A DNA stretch of 64,000 nt from contig JARZZO010000003.1 in NCBI GenBank assembly GCA_030544215.1, positions 28,710,379 to 28,774,378 of the forward strand. The letters run 5' to 3'. Shown here piece by piece: positions 1-10,735 of this stretch. Position 1 is the stretch's first letter. Every line of letters begins with the position of its first letter. The position numbers and the translations under genes were made by a program. The notes under the pieces were generated by a model. That model made no database searches and was not told where the DNA came from. It saw only the letters and a list, made by a program, of their open reading frames with translations. The stretch is from Zantedeschia hybrid cultivar (taxonomy: Eukaryota > Streptophyta > Magnoliopsida > Alismatales > Araceae).

Positions 1-940
1 AACCAAAGACAAATAAATTAAAAATCAGTTTTAAGAAAATATGGACAGCAAAACACATTTCGGGTCATATCTCTATATTTAGAGGGTTTCAAGGCTTGAG
101 AAGAGCATTTATATAAACTAGAAAGGTCCCTCTACCATCCCCATACGAAAAACACCTGCCTTATGAAGGAAAAAATAGCATGAAAGCAAGATAACCAGCA
201 GATTCACAAAACAGACTCAGAAAATCTGAACATTGCATTTCATTGTTTTCAATCACCATGGATGAACATCAAGGGGGAGATAGAAGTTTCTATGAACATC
301 AAACTGAAAGAAAAACATTATAAGAAAGCAAAGAGACAGAAATAAGCCCCTTCTTTACCCCCACTCTACTTTGGAGAAGGGATGAGAAGGGAGAATGGCT
401 CTTGAAGCCCACAATCTTGCTCTCTTCTTCTCTAGCACTCTTCCTTTCTTTTTCTCTTCTTCTCTAACTCTTTTTTCTCTCTTGGGATGCAGGAAATGGA
501 GGGGAAGGAGGAGGGAGACGTGCTCCTCCAAGCTCTCTCACTTTTCTTCTTCTCTTTTCTATTTTTTGGGATTTTTGTCTCCAACTTTTTCTTGTAGAAG
601 ATGGAGGTTCTTTTATAAATAAAGTTACGTTACTTTTAGGGGGTAGATTAGGCATCCATTAGCCTTAAATTAGGGATAAGAAACCCCTCTTGAGAGCCCT
701 CCAACCACAACACATGGAGAATTATGATTGGTTTCTCTTTTTGCTTTTCACCTACCCTCTTCTAGAAGAATCTTGAGGGGGGGACCACTTGCTTTTCTTC
801 TTATCCTCCTTTGCGCAGATTTGACCATGGGCCAAAAGGATAAGAATAGGCCATGGGGGGGACCATTTCGGCCCTTTTAAAGGCTGCCACGAAATTGGGC
901 TTTGGCCTTCACTTTTTGGACCCAAATTGGCCCTATTAGG
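1..940. other. Unassigned AT-rich sequence, no supported gene
   Basis: No recognisable coding, RNA or transposon signal. A pyrimidine-rich stretch at about 415-600 opens short overlapping frames on both strands (395-622 on + and 464-655 on -). Their composition is CT-repeat-like and they resemble no family I know, so I do not call them genes. Confidence 0.5.
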
Positions 941-1440
941 CTTCTTTTGCTTGAGATAATGGGTCCGGACCTGCCCCCTTGGATTTCTTCATCATTTGGA
1001 CTGAAAGTAATCCCTTTTTGACTTGTTTGGGCTTGCAAGAATGGGCATGATAGCGGTCCATTAACTTTTCTTCACTTGGGCCTTCTTTAAAAAATTGCTT
1101 GGACCTCCTTTGCTTGAGATAATGTGCTCAATTGTGCCATTGGATTTCTTCACCATTTGGGCCCTAAAGTAGCCCCTTTTTTGATTCATTTGGCTTGCAA
1201 AATTGGGCTTAGCTGCTGCCCCTTAAATCTTCTTCATTTGGGCCTTCTCGGACAATCTTTACACAATTGTTTGGACCTCCTTTGCTTGAGATAATGGGTC
1301 CGGTTGTACCATTGGATTTCTTCATCATTTGGGCCCTAGAGTGGCTCCATTTTTTATTCATTTGGCTTGAAAGATAGGCATGACTGTTGTCCATTAACCT
1401 CCATTAACCTTCTCTTTACTTAAAAAAAATGTTTGGATTT
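941..1440. repeat. Tandem repeat, about 165 bp, three diverged copies
   Basis: A block beginning TTTGCTTGAGATAATG recurs at about 948, 1110 and 1281. Each is followed by a shared TTGGATTTCTTC(A/C)(T/C)CATTTG segment and, about 100 bp later, by a shared stretch ending in TTGGAC(CTC). Spacing is about 162 and 171 bp. The array abuts the truncated 5' end of the gypsy element. Tat-lineage elements are known to carry satellite-like tandem repeats in their non-coding parts, so it may belong to that element or to another member of the family; this is inference. Confidence 0.75.
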
Positions 1441-1465
1441 TTCTCTTTGCTCATTTTTTTAGTGA

Positions 1466-3028
1466 CAACAATACTCTAGGCAACAGGCCTATCATGTACC
1501 TCCACCTCCCCCTCCTCCCCAGGTTGATCCAACAACACAAGCGCTGCTTGCAAAGATGGAGCGTATGGATGAACAGTTCAACAACCTTCAGAAGATGATG
1601 GGAGTTAAAGCTGCACCTGAGATTAACCTGCCAAGTCTGCCTGTATTCCATTTGCCACCCTCTGAGATGCCAGTGTACCAAAAATACAACGTTACTGGTA
1701 ACCCCTTCACTCATTTGAAGGAGTTTATGTATGAGTCATCTTTCTGGCAAAACGACAAGAGGTCGTTGGCATTTTTGTTCAGGAAATCCTTGGAGGGACC
1801 AACCCTCGAGTGGTTATTTTCTTTAGAACTTGCTGAAATAGAGGACTATGGTATCGTATCACGAAAGTTCATTCAACGATACCAAGATAGAATTTCCTCC
1901 TCCCTATCCATTACTGATTTGATAGCAGAAAAAATGAAGTCCGACGAGGAATTCGTCAGTTTTGCTGATAGATGGAGAGACATGGCAGAAAAAGTGAAAG
2001 ATCATCTGTCTGAGTCAGACCAAGTAAAAATGTTAATCTCCAATGCTACACCTCAGTTTAAGTTAGTCCTCACCCTGAATAACTTGACCAATATGGCAGA
2101 GCTCTATAAAAGAGCACGTTATTGTGAGAATGCTTTCAAGGATGCTACGTTCTCTAGTGTCTTTGATCCTCACCGACCTAGCAGGCCTCCACCTCGGAAG
2201 CTTGCCGTGTCAAATTCTCCGAGCACAGGTCCAACCACTGAGGGCACGCTCTCCCATGAGCAGGTTAGTAGCGTGAACAACAATCCGCCCCAATTCGTGA
2301 GGAATCAACAACCACAGTAGCCAAACCAGTAGGGTTATAGACAACAGTAGGCGAATCCACAGTATTAGTAGCCTCAGTACCAGCGGCCTTAGTAGCCGAA
2401 CTAGCAACCACAATAGTAGACACAACAGCAGCCACAACGACAATTATAGTATCAGCCCCCACAATAGCAGTATCAGCCCCCACAGCAGCAGTATCAGCCC
2501 CCACAACAGCAGCAGTACCAGCCGCGCGCACTGCCAGCATACCACAATGTGCCTCCTCCTGCTGATCATAACTAGCAGAGAAAACCTCCAGGCCCAAAGA
2601 GGGCAGAATATCCAGTACTTCCAGAATCCTTATCAGATATCTTCAGTGCTTTAATGGCAGCCAATGCCTTGGTTTTGCCAAGAGAAAAAGCAGTTTGGCT
2701 CTAAAATGCCGACACTTCTAGGTATTGTTATTTCCACCGACAACTTGGACACACCATAGATACCTGCTTCCAATTCAGAGATTATATTCATGATCTCAAC
2801 GAGCAGGGAGGCATTGATTGGGAAGAAATGAAGAAGTATATATCCGCCTTGAAGGCGAGAAGACCACAACAACAACAACAACAACAGTGGCAACAACCAA
2901 GAGCGCCGGCGCAGGCAGCGGCGCCGCGAGACATGGGTATAGTGCAAAACCCACTCCCGGAGCACCAGAACCAGAATCAAGTCGCACCTATTTTGACAAA
3001 TAGCCGGTCTGAGGCTAATCAAGGCCAA
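1466..3028 (+). pseudogene. gag (Tat-type Ty3/gypsy), stop-riddled
   Basis: Gag forms the cytoplasmic virus-like particle and binds the element RNA. A proline-rich N-terminus (about 1499-1522) leads into a retrotransposon-gag fold (about 1560-2170) with the usual aromatic/basic segments (SRKFIQRYQD, FADRWRDMAEK). A glutamine-rich linker follows, then a zinc knuckle at about 2723-2768 with spacing C-X2-H-X4-H-X4-C, then a run of glutamine codons at about 2866-2890. All parts share one frame. About thirteen in-frame TAG codons fall at 2318-2578 inside the glutamine-rich tract, where CAG is the expected codon. I chose the start as the first codon after the 1463 stop, because the frame continues upstream of the first ATG at 1556. 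Confidence 0.88.
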
Positions 3029-3185
3029 TAGTGGAAGATAGAGGATTCTTCCTCTATTTATTCAACAGGCCACACTCCGAGCACCGCAGAACAACCACCA
3101 CGCCACACCCTCCATATACCTAGACCACAACCCGTTACCATCACACCTATTCCAACACCCGCATATCACTCACCCGCACTCACTG

Positions 3186-3330
3186 ACTCATCACCACCGC
3201 CCACTTTCCTTAAACCCACTAACCCATCATCACCGCCCACTTTCCTTAAACCCACTAACCCATCATCACCGCCCACTTTCCTTAAACCCACTAACCCATC
3301 ATCACCGCCCACTTTTCTCAAACCCATTAT
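3186..3330 (+). repeat. 36-bp tandem repeat inside gag-PR linker
   Basis: Four copies of a 36-bp unit (CCCACTTTCCTT at about 3199, 3235 and 3271; a variant at 3307) encode a 12-residue proline/threonine unit (PPTFLKPTNPSS) in the gag-PR frame. Because 36 is a multiple of three, the expansion keeps the frame. It lies in the low-complexity P/T/S-rich linker between gag and the protease. Confidence 0.85.
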
Positions 3331-3805
3331 CCCCCACGCCACTACGCCTTCATTAAACAACCCCCCACAAGCTAATCACGCACCCCTCATGCTATCCAGA
3401 CCACTGCTCCGCGTACCTCTCCTTACATCATCTACTACCGCCACCGCTTACCCAAACACCATACAACCATCTAAACCTCTACTCTGCATGCCATTCCCTA
3501 CTTCATCTGCACCAACCAATTACCCTTCCACCATCCAACCATCTAGGCCTCTCATCCATACCATGCCACCATCAACTAACCCCACGCCATCACTCGTATA
3601 CCAACCCTTCACACCATCTACACCATCCACTAACCCTGCGGTGCTCAAGTTATCACCCGGCCCTTCCACAACTGAAGAACATGCACTCCGGAGTGGGGGG
3701 ATCTTCAATAAGGTCTTTCCTCAATCAACAGTCAGAGACGGCCCATCACAGCCGCCGGAGGAAGAACATAACGATGAGAGTGCACCAGGTACTTAATATG
3801 ACCTG

Positions 3806-4735
3806 TTGAAACATCTTGACAGAACACCAGTACGAATCTCTGTGCTTGAATTGATAAAGAGATCGAAGACCCATCATGAAGCTCTGATGGAGTATCTACA
3901 AAAAGTGATGGTCAACGAAGACGTACCGGTAGAGAAGATCGCCGCACTACTAGTTCCTCAGGGGGATCAACCCTCTATCTCATTTCATGCCTCGGAACTA
4001 GCACCACCAGCAGCCAGAAGCATGGCTCTAAGTATTACGGTCAATATCTGCAAGAAGGCAGTAGATGCATGTCTGGTCGACACAGGGGCTTCAATTAATG
4101 TCCTGCCTTCGAAGACCCTTGAATTGTGCAGTGTACCCAAAGAAAAATGGTTGCCTAGCCCTATCTCTGTAACTGCTTATGATAATTCCACCTGTTCCCC
4201 TCTGGGAATGGTCTATTTAAAAGTAGAGTTAGGCCATGTATGTCATGCCGAGGTCGAATTTCACATTTTGGAAATCGATCCTTCCTTGAATGATATTTTG
4301 GGTCGTCCTTATATAAAAACCCTCGAGGCGATTCCCTCTACGAATCATCAGTGCCTCAAATTTTCCTACAAAGGACGAATCATTAAAGTTACAAGCATGT
4401 CGATCCTTGCTGCTGCTCACTCCTTGAATATCAACCCAACTTCTTCACCTGGCTGACAACCTTTTTTGTCGATATTACAGGTCTACCGTCCAGTGATTGA
4501 TCCTTTAAAGGCCGCCACTCTTACTCCTTATCCACTGAATGCCATAAAGCGGGGGAAGTGCATGAGTACCCCTGGCTGGAAAATAATGATGAAGGGTGGT
4601 TACCATCCTGGAAAGAGCCTGAGCACACAATTACAAGGCAGAACCACGCCCATCAAAGACAACCGAAGGACACCTGGAAATGGCCTGGGCTATAGGCCAA
4701 GAAAAGTGAAGCAGGACATTACTCAGTAGGAAGAA
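3806..4735 (+). pseudogene. Aspartic protease with G-patch-like C-terminal segment (gypsy pol)
   Basis: The retroviral-type aspartic protease matures the Gag-Pol polyprotein. The catalytic DTGAS motif is intact at about 4079-4093 (VDTGASINVLPSKTLE), followed by the second conserved strand DILGRPYI at about 4292. In the same frame after a stop near 4456, residues fitting a G-patch pattern occur: GYHPGK at about 4602 and GLGYRP about 28 residues later. G-patches after retroelement proteases are known in betaretroviruses and some plant gypsy elements. The region is in frame with gag, so a gag-PR polyprotein is likely. Stops at 4454-4456 and 4727-4729 disable it. Confidence 0.85.
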
Positions 4736-5840
4736 AATGAAGACGGCCAGAAGATATGGGAGACAATGTGTACGCCATGCAAAGAAGGTCGGAACCCCTT
4801 AACATGGACTCTATACACACATTTTGTCACGGGGCCCGTGATCAGTCATGACAACACGGTAGTCATCACTTCCTGTTTTGACCTCCATGACATATATGGA
4901 AGGGACCTGGCCAGATATTGTTCAGAGTTGCTCACGTACCAGTCATTGGAGGCTCTGCGACCAATGAAAATGAGGAAGTTTCAAGACCCTGAGTGTGAAT
5001 GGTACAGATGGTTTGACTTAAGGGATTTGTATATTGCATTGAATAGATTGTTTCTTGATCCTTCAGAACCTAAGTGGCCGCCACAAATAGATGAACTGAT
5101 TGAAGGGCCTAGTGCCATTTTTGATAAAAGAATACTGCTGTCTGAGGAAACAGATGAAGGGGAGCCAGATGACCCCTATGAAGCCAGTTATACCACGGAT
5201 CTTCTCTAGAGAGGGACTTATCCTTCTCACATTTTCACACTTTATACCTTGTTCCGCACTCTGCTTCTGACGCCGACTTGGGCGCCGGTCATTACTGAAG
5301 ATATTCCATGGGCTCCGCCCATTATGATCATCCTGTCCCCACAGGACTTCATTCCTCAACCTCCTTTTGATGCAGAGAGGATGTATGATTTGATCTAGGA
5401 CATATTACTGTATGATTCCCCCAATCCTTTGGCCTTGGTGCCACTTCCTCCATCCCATTCTCCTTCTATTCATCTACATTCTTGTTTTATGATTAATTCA
5501 TCTTTTCTCCAAAAAAAAACGCCAATTTGGCAACAAATTTCTCTCAGATCCTCATTGAGGAAACTTCCTATTTGTCCGATTATACCCCATTGCGTAGGTC
5601 ATTCGGTCAAGATTCTCTTCTAGATCTACTCTGCCCCTCCCCTGGGAGGATTCCCCTGTATTTCCACCTATATCCTATAATTTTCATTCTGCTTCGACCT
5701 CATTAGGTCAGGATAGGGACTCTAGTGAAGTTAGGGAGTCTAGGCAGGTTAGTCAGGTTAAGTAGTCTAGAAAATCTAAGGGTAAACCAATTCCAGATAA
5801 ATACCTCCAGGATTTAGCTGATAAATGCCTTTCTTGCTCT
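4736..5840 (+). pseudogene. Inter-domain region between protease and reverse transcriptase
   Basis: The gag-PR frame stays open from 4766 to 5209 (aromatic, acidic text such as CEWYRWFDLRDLYIALNRLF) and runs on with stops to about 5620. By 5841 coding has moved to the reverse-transcriptase frame. A run of nine A at about 5510-5518 is a plausible site of the frameshift. I recognise no domain. The aromatic repeats match the poorly conserved spacer that precedes RT in Tat-type polyproteins, so I read it as element sequence rather than a host gene. Confidence 0.6.
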
Positions 5841-7490
5841 ATGATCCCTCAGCTATTAGAGAATCTGATTCAGATGCCAGAAGATTGTATAGATGATGAG
5901 TCAGTTAATGATGTATATGGGGTGTATGAATTGATACATGAAAAAGACCCCATTGTTGAAGATGAAGAAGATGACGAGGATGCGGCTGAGGCATATGCCA
6001 GTAGGATAAAAAGATTCAATGAACCCTCAGCTGCCGTAGAAGAGCTCACCAAAGAAATCAATCTAGGGACTGAAGACGAACCTAAGGTTGTCCTCGTTAG
6101 CAAGAATATTTCCGAAATGGATGAGAAGGCAATGGTACAAGTTCTTAAGGATTATAAGGACACTTTCGCCTGGAGTTATGAGGATATGCCGGGGTTAGAC
6201 TCATCGCTAGTGGAACATAGGTTGACATTAAAGGATGGAGCTAGTCCGGTCAAATAGAAGTTAAGGCGATTCTACCTACAAATGGCTTTAAAGATGAAGG
6301 AAGATGTTGATAAGTTACATAAGGCCAAATTTATTACAGTTGTCCTCTATCCACAATGGGTGGCCAACATAAAGGTCAAGATCTGTATTGACTTCTGAGA
6401 TTTGAACCGGGCGTGTCCTAAGGATGATTTTCCATTGCCTCACATTGATGTACTCATCGATAATACTGCTGGCTATGAAACTTTATCATTTATGGATGGA
6501 TTTTCAAGATACAATCAGATTAAATTGGCATAAGAAGATCAAGAAAAGACATCATTCACTACACCTTGGGAAACATATTGCTATGTCGTCATGCCATTTG
6601 GATTAAAGAATGTTGGAGCCACTTATCAAAGGGCTATGATGGCAATCTTTCATGACATGATGCATATCGATCTAGAAGTGTATGTGGATGACTTGTTGGT
6701 GAAATCTAAGACGAAGGCTGAGCATGCCAAAGTTTTGGTAAAAGTGTTAGAAAGATCAAGAGAATATCAGTTAAAGATGAACCCCAAGAAATGTGTATTC
6801 GGGGTATCCTCAGGGAAATTACTTGGATTCATTGTTAGTAAACGGGGAATTGAGATCGATCCCAACAAGGCGAAAGCTATCAAAGAGATGCCATCTCCCA
6901 AAAACTTGAAAGAGTTGAGATGATTGAACGGGAGGTTGCAATTTATTCGCCGTTTTGTCTCCCAACACTCACAAAGGTGTAAGCCGTTCTACGAGCTTAC
7001 CAAGTCAGGAGTCAAATTCGATTGGGACGATATGTGTCAGGAGGTGTTCGATGGATTGAAGAATTATTTTGCAAGTCCTCCTGTTTTGAGACCACCATCT
7101 CCAGGCAAACCATTGATACTTTACATTTCTGTCCTGGATGATGCAGTGGGGGCTATCCTAGCACAAGAGGGTGAAGAAGGAAAAGAGAGGGCAGCCTACT
7201 ATCTCTCTAAACTTCTCAACCGCGCTGAGCAAAGATACACGGCGATGGAGAAAACATGTGCAGCTTTGGTCTAGGTGGTTCAAAAATTGAAGTATTATTT
7301 ACTAGCCCATGAAGTCCATCTTATCGTTAGGATGAATCCAATCAAGTTTCTTCTTGAGAAATCTGTCCTTACTGATAGGTTAGCACGATGGCAAAGCTTT
7401 CTTTCTCAACTCGATATCACTTACATTCAACAGAAAGCGATCAAAGGCTATGCCATAGCAAAACATCTCGCTCACCATCCCCTCCCTCAT
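5841..7490 (+). pseudogene. Reverse transcriptase and native RNase H (gypsy pol)
   Basis: Copies element RNA into cDNA and degrades the RNA strand. An acidic lead-in (EDEEDDEDAAEA) is followed by the RT fingers (about 6150-6480), palm motifs MPFGLKN at about 6591 and YVDDLL at about 6678 (catalytic Asp-Asp intact), a thumb, then the RNase H segment from about 7000 to 7490 (WDDMCQEVFDGLK, LILYISVLDDAVGAIL, YTAMEKTCAALV). In-frame stops lie at about 6255, 6399, 6531, 6921 and 7272. Several fit single C-to-T or G-to-A changes of CAG, TGG or CGA codons. The domain order fixes the gypsy assignment. Confidence 0.92.
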
Positions 7491-7544
7491 TTTGATCCGA
7501 TCCGATCGGAGTTTCCGGATGAGGAACTGATGTCCATAGACCAA

Positions 7545-8108
7545 ATCAGAGATGATATGTGGACTCTGCATTTTGACGGAGCTCTGAATTCCCATGGAAA
7601 GGGGATCAGCATTGTTCTGTTATCACCTGAAGGTGTCACCATTCCACAAGCCTTTCAGCTTGACTTTCCAGTCACCAACAATATAGTTGAATACGAAGCA
7701 CTCCTTGCTGGCCACGAGGCTGCTTATTTCCATGGTGCCACAAAACTCAGGAATGTGGGTGATAGCCAATTGATTCTCCGTCAAATGTTAACTAAGTATC
7801 GAACTCTTGATCCCAAGCTCAAGCCTTCTCAAGAACTTACTTCTGCTTATGCTAAGCTTTTCACAAAATTGATCTTCGTCCATGTTCCTAGGAATCAGAA
7901 CATCTTAGCTGACGCTCTAGCTTCACTTGCATCTTCCCTCGATTTCCCAATCAGTAGACAATCCGAGTTGATCATTGTTCATAGGCGTCTTTCACCCGCC
8001 GTGAAAGACCCTTCATTCCTTAGAACTAAAGAGAAGCTGTTGAAGAAGGTCAGAGATAGGGATATTGTGGAAAAGAGAGAGATTATGTTAATGGAGTTGT
8101 TAGAATAG
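7545..8108 (+). pseudogene. Second (archaeal-type) RNase H of a Tat-lineage element
   Basis: A second RNase H fold lies between the native RNase H and integrase, in the same frame: LHFDGALNSHGKG at about 7566, NNIVEYEALLAG at about 7678, GDSQLI at about 7758, and HVPRNQNILADALA at about 7881. These supply the D, E, D and final D positions expected of an active RNase H. This domain is a known acquisition of plant Tat elements and is the strongest lineage marker in the window. The stretch is free of stops to 8108, longer than most of its neighbours. Confidence 0.87.
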
Positions 8109-9378
8109 ATGGATGATGAACAGAAACCATGGTACTATGAAATTGCCAAATATTGTGAAGATCAATCATATCCTGAAGAAGCCACAACTGAGAAGAAAAG
8201 GGCTATCAGGAGAGTTGCTCAGAGATACATCCTAGTTGGAGGAGCACTATACAAAAGAGGTTTTGATGGAGTTCTTCTAAGATGTTTAGATGAAGATGAG
8301 CTTTGGAAGGTTATGGAAGGAGCTCATGCTAGAGTTTGTGGTGGCCATGATGTTAACAAAGAAAATCCTTAGACAAAGATTCTATTGGCCATCCATGGAA
8401 GAAGATTGTGTAGGATATGTCCGTAGGTGTGCTAAGTGTCAACTTCACGCCGATAAGATTCATTCTCCTGCATCTTCACTCCATCATGTTTCCTACCCAT
8501 GGCCTTTCTCCATGTGGGCTTTCGATGTCATTGGACCCCTTGGCAATCCTGATTCCGGCATTAAGCAAAAGTCCTTCATCCTCACGGCAACGGAATACTT
8601 CACCAAGTGGCCAGAAGCTGAAGCATACACGGAAGTCAAAGCATCAACCGTCTGCAAGTTCATAATGAAGAACATCATCACCAGATTTGGAATTCCTAGC
8701 ACCATCGTCACCGACAATGGACCGCAGTTCATGTCACAAGAACTGAAAGACCTCTGCAACAGGTACAAAATTGCATTGCATCATTCGTTTCCTTATTATC
8801 TGCAAAGCAATGGCCAAGCAGAGGCAACTAACAAGACTTTGATAAAAATCATCAAAAAGACGTGTAAGTCTAATAAATTTACAGACTGGCCAGAAAAATT
8901 GATTGAGGCTCTATGGGCCTACCGAACATCAATCCGCACGCCCACTGGGCAGACTTCTTATTCCTTAACATTTGGAATGGAGGCGGTAATTCCATACGAG
9001 ATCCTTATACCCTCATTAAGAGTACAATTGAATAAGGAATTTCCCATTGTTGAACACCGTTCAGCACTCCTTGCTCAATTGAAACTCTTAGATGAGAAAA
9101 GATGGTCAGCTGCTAATCATGCAAGAGTTTATCAAAATAGATTAGCACGTTTTTATCAAAAAAAAGTCATCGAACGTAAGTTCAAAGTTGGTGAAATGGT
9201 CATCAAAAGAGTCTTTGTAAAACCTGGTGGTCCGCGTTCTAAACTCCAACCCAATTGGGAATGACCATATATTGTATCACATGCTTTTCGTGGTAACGCT
9301 TACCGTCTAGTTAATGCAAAAGGGCAAGAATTAACTCACCCCTGGAATGGACTATATCTTAAGAAATACTACCCTTAA
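8109..9378 (+). pseudogene. Integrase (gypsy pol), frameshifted
   Basis: Integrase inserts element cDNA into the genome. An N-terminal zinc-binding H-H-C-C region spans about 8325-8445 (AHARVCGGHD, then RRCAKCQLH). The core contains FDVIGPLG (about 8521), TDNGPQF (about 8712) and the downstream Glu region QSNGQAEATNK (about 8802). A C-terminal GPY/F-like tail ends in HPWNGLYLKKYYP with a TAA at 9376-9378. The first part is in the RT frame (to 8372), the rest in another frame, so a frameshift lies at about 8345-8370. A TGA at 9262-9264 interrupts the tail. Confidence 0.92.
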
Positions 9379-9677
9379 GTTAAAGAGTCGATCAGCATGG
9401 TACGATGACCAAGTAGAATCAGAAAATTTGGAAACTCAAATTCCCTTATCAGTCTGAATAATTTAATTCAAACACATAACTACACACACTGACACGTTTG
9501 ATTCGTGAATAATAAGAGATGCCAAGTCTTAAGGAATACCGAAAGCTTGACCAAGGGTGTAAAGTGCAAATCATTCTTTTCAAACAAAATTCTGTTTTTA
9601 CACTCGGCCCATGATGTCGGAACGAGACTTAGAATAGATTACCAAGAATACCCGCCATCTTAGTAGGAGGCCGTCAT

Positions 9678-9695
9678 AAAAAAAAAGGGGGGAGA
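9678..9695 (+). other. Polypurine tract
   Basis: Nine A, six G, then AGA, about 300 bp past the integrase stop, resembling the plus-strand primer (PPT) of an LTR retrotransposon. It is not followed by a TG dinucleotide expected at an LTR start, and I see no LTR copy beyond it, so it may be an internal or central tract, or decayed. Confidence 0.5.
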
Positions 9696-10735
9696 TCCGT
9701 CCCAAGAAAAAGAAAAGAAAAGCAAAAGCAAAAGCAAAAGGCAAAAGTCAAATGTCAAATCAAAAGGTCATTACACTACAAACGTTACATCAAGGCCATG
9801 AAATGAAATAAAAGGGAATGCAAGGTCGATAAATACCCTGGAAAGAAAATGACCGAACCCTAACAGATATTAGGGTAAGAAAGGAACATCTTTTTAGGTT
9901 TCCGGAACCTTCTCGTGGGCTTTCTAAACCAATTCTTCCTTTCTTTCTAAAGTGGCGTACTCCAAACTTAAGGAATGACCTAGATTGACTAAGGATCAAA
10001 TCATCAAATGGGATCACGAATGGAAACACAAGTTCAAACACGATGGGTCTATGTTAGATTATTGAAGAATAATCTGGGAATTAAGTTAATAAATGAATAT
10101 GATCTTTTGATCTGAGTACCATGTTGGTCTTTTAGTTTGCGTAATATTTCAAAATCCAAAAAAAATACATATTTCAAAATCCAAAAAAAAATACATATTT
10201 CAAAATCCAAAAAAAGGACATATCTCAAAAAAAAAAAAAAGATATATATGTTCCAAAATCCAAACAAGAATGAATATTTCAAAACAACAAAAAATATTTC
10301 AATTAGCATCTGTTTATCGCATCCATTATGTTTCATTTCTTTTATTTTCTGTGAGCATTTGTCTACTTGCATATTGCATTTTGCTTACAGTTTGATTATT
10401 CATGTTACCTTTGTTAACAAAGACTATGCCCCTTAACCCTTCTATCAAGAAAAGGACTGATTGATCAATTACTTGACGGAGGAAGGGGCTAAGCCTAAAT
10501 AGATACTTAACCTGTTTGTTAAGTAATGTTCAGAGTACAGGAATGAAAGCCAAGAAAATCACACAAATGCTGAGACACAAAGCTGAAGGCAAAATTTCAT
10601 ATATATATCAAAAAGGTGTTTGTACATGATACACAAAAGAAAAGAAAAATACAAAAATAGCCCTCACGGCTGACTCTCCCCTGCCCCTTCATCAAATTGG
10701 CTGTGAGCCTCATCAGGAGTGTCCAGTGCCGGTCC
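9696..10735. repeat. Non-coding tail with A-rich tandem repeats
   Basis: Contains AAAAGC-type short repeats (about 9705-9750) and, at about 10140-10290, four to five copies of a 23-28 bp unit built on TTTCAAAATCCAAAA. No coding signal on either strand. Variable A-rich arrays between pol and the 3' LTR are typical of Tat elements and are proposed satellite seeds, which fits this position. Confidence 0.65.

Larger units (their letters stand above)
1463..9695 (+). mobile_element. Degenerate Ty3/gypsy retrotransposon, Tat-type, 5'-truncated
   Basis: Domains run gag, protease, G-patch-like segment, reverse transcriptase, RNase H, a second RNase H, integrase. This is the Ty3/gypsy order. The extra RNase H between the native RNase H and integrase is the hallmark of the plant Tat lineage (Ogre, Retand, Grande, RIRE2 relatives). 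gag and protease share one frame from 1466 to 5209, broken only by stops. RT through aRNH uses another frame, and integrase a third. No 5' LTR or primer binding site is visible: open sequence begins just after a stop at 1463, next to the tandem repeat. Numerous stops make it non-autonomous. Where it ends is open: either near the purine tract at 9678-9695 or, if the antisense genes are its cargo, at the LTR-like sequence near 17143. Confidence 0.9.

Noticed and set aside
395..655. Overlapping frames on both strands
   Set aside because: CT-rich low complexity; no family resemblance or splice context.
9678..9695. Purine tract as the exact 3' LTR boundary
   Set aside because: No TG follows it, and no LTR copy can be matched before or after; kept only as a purine tract.
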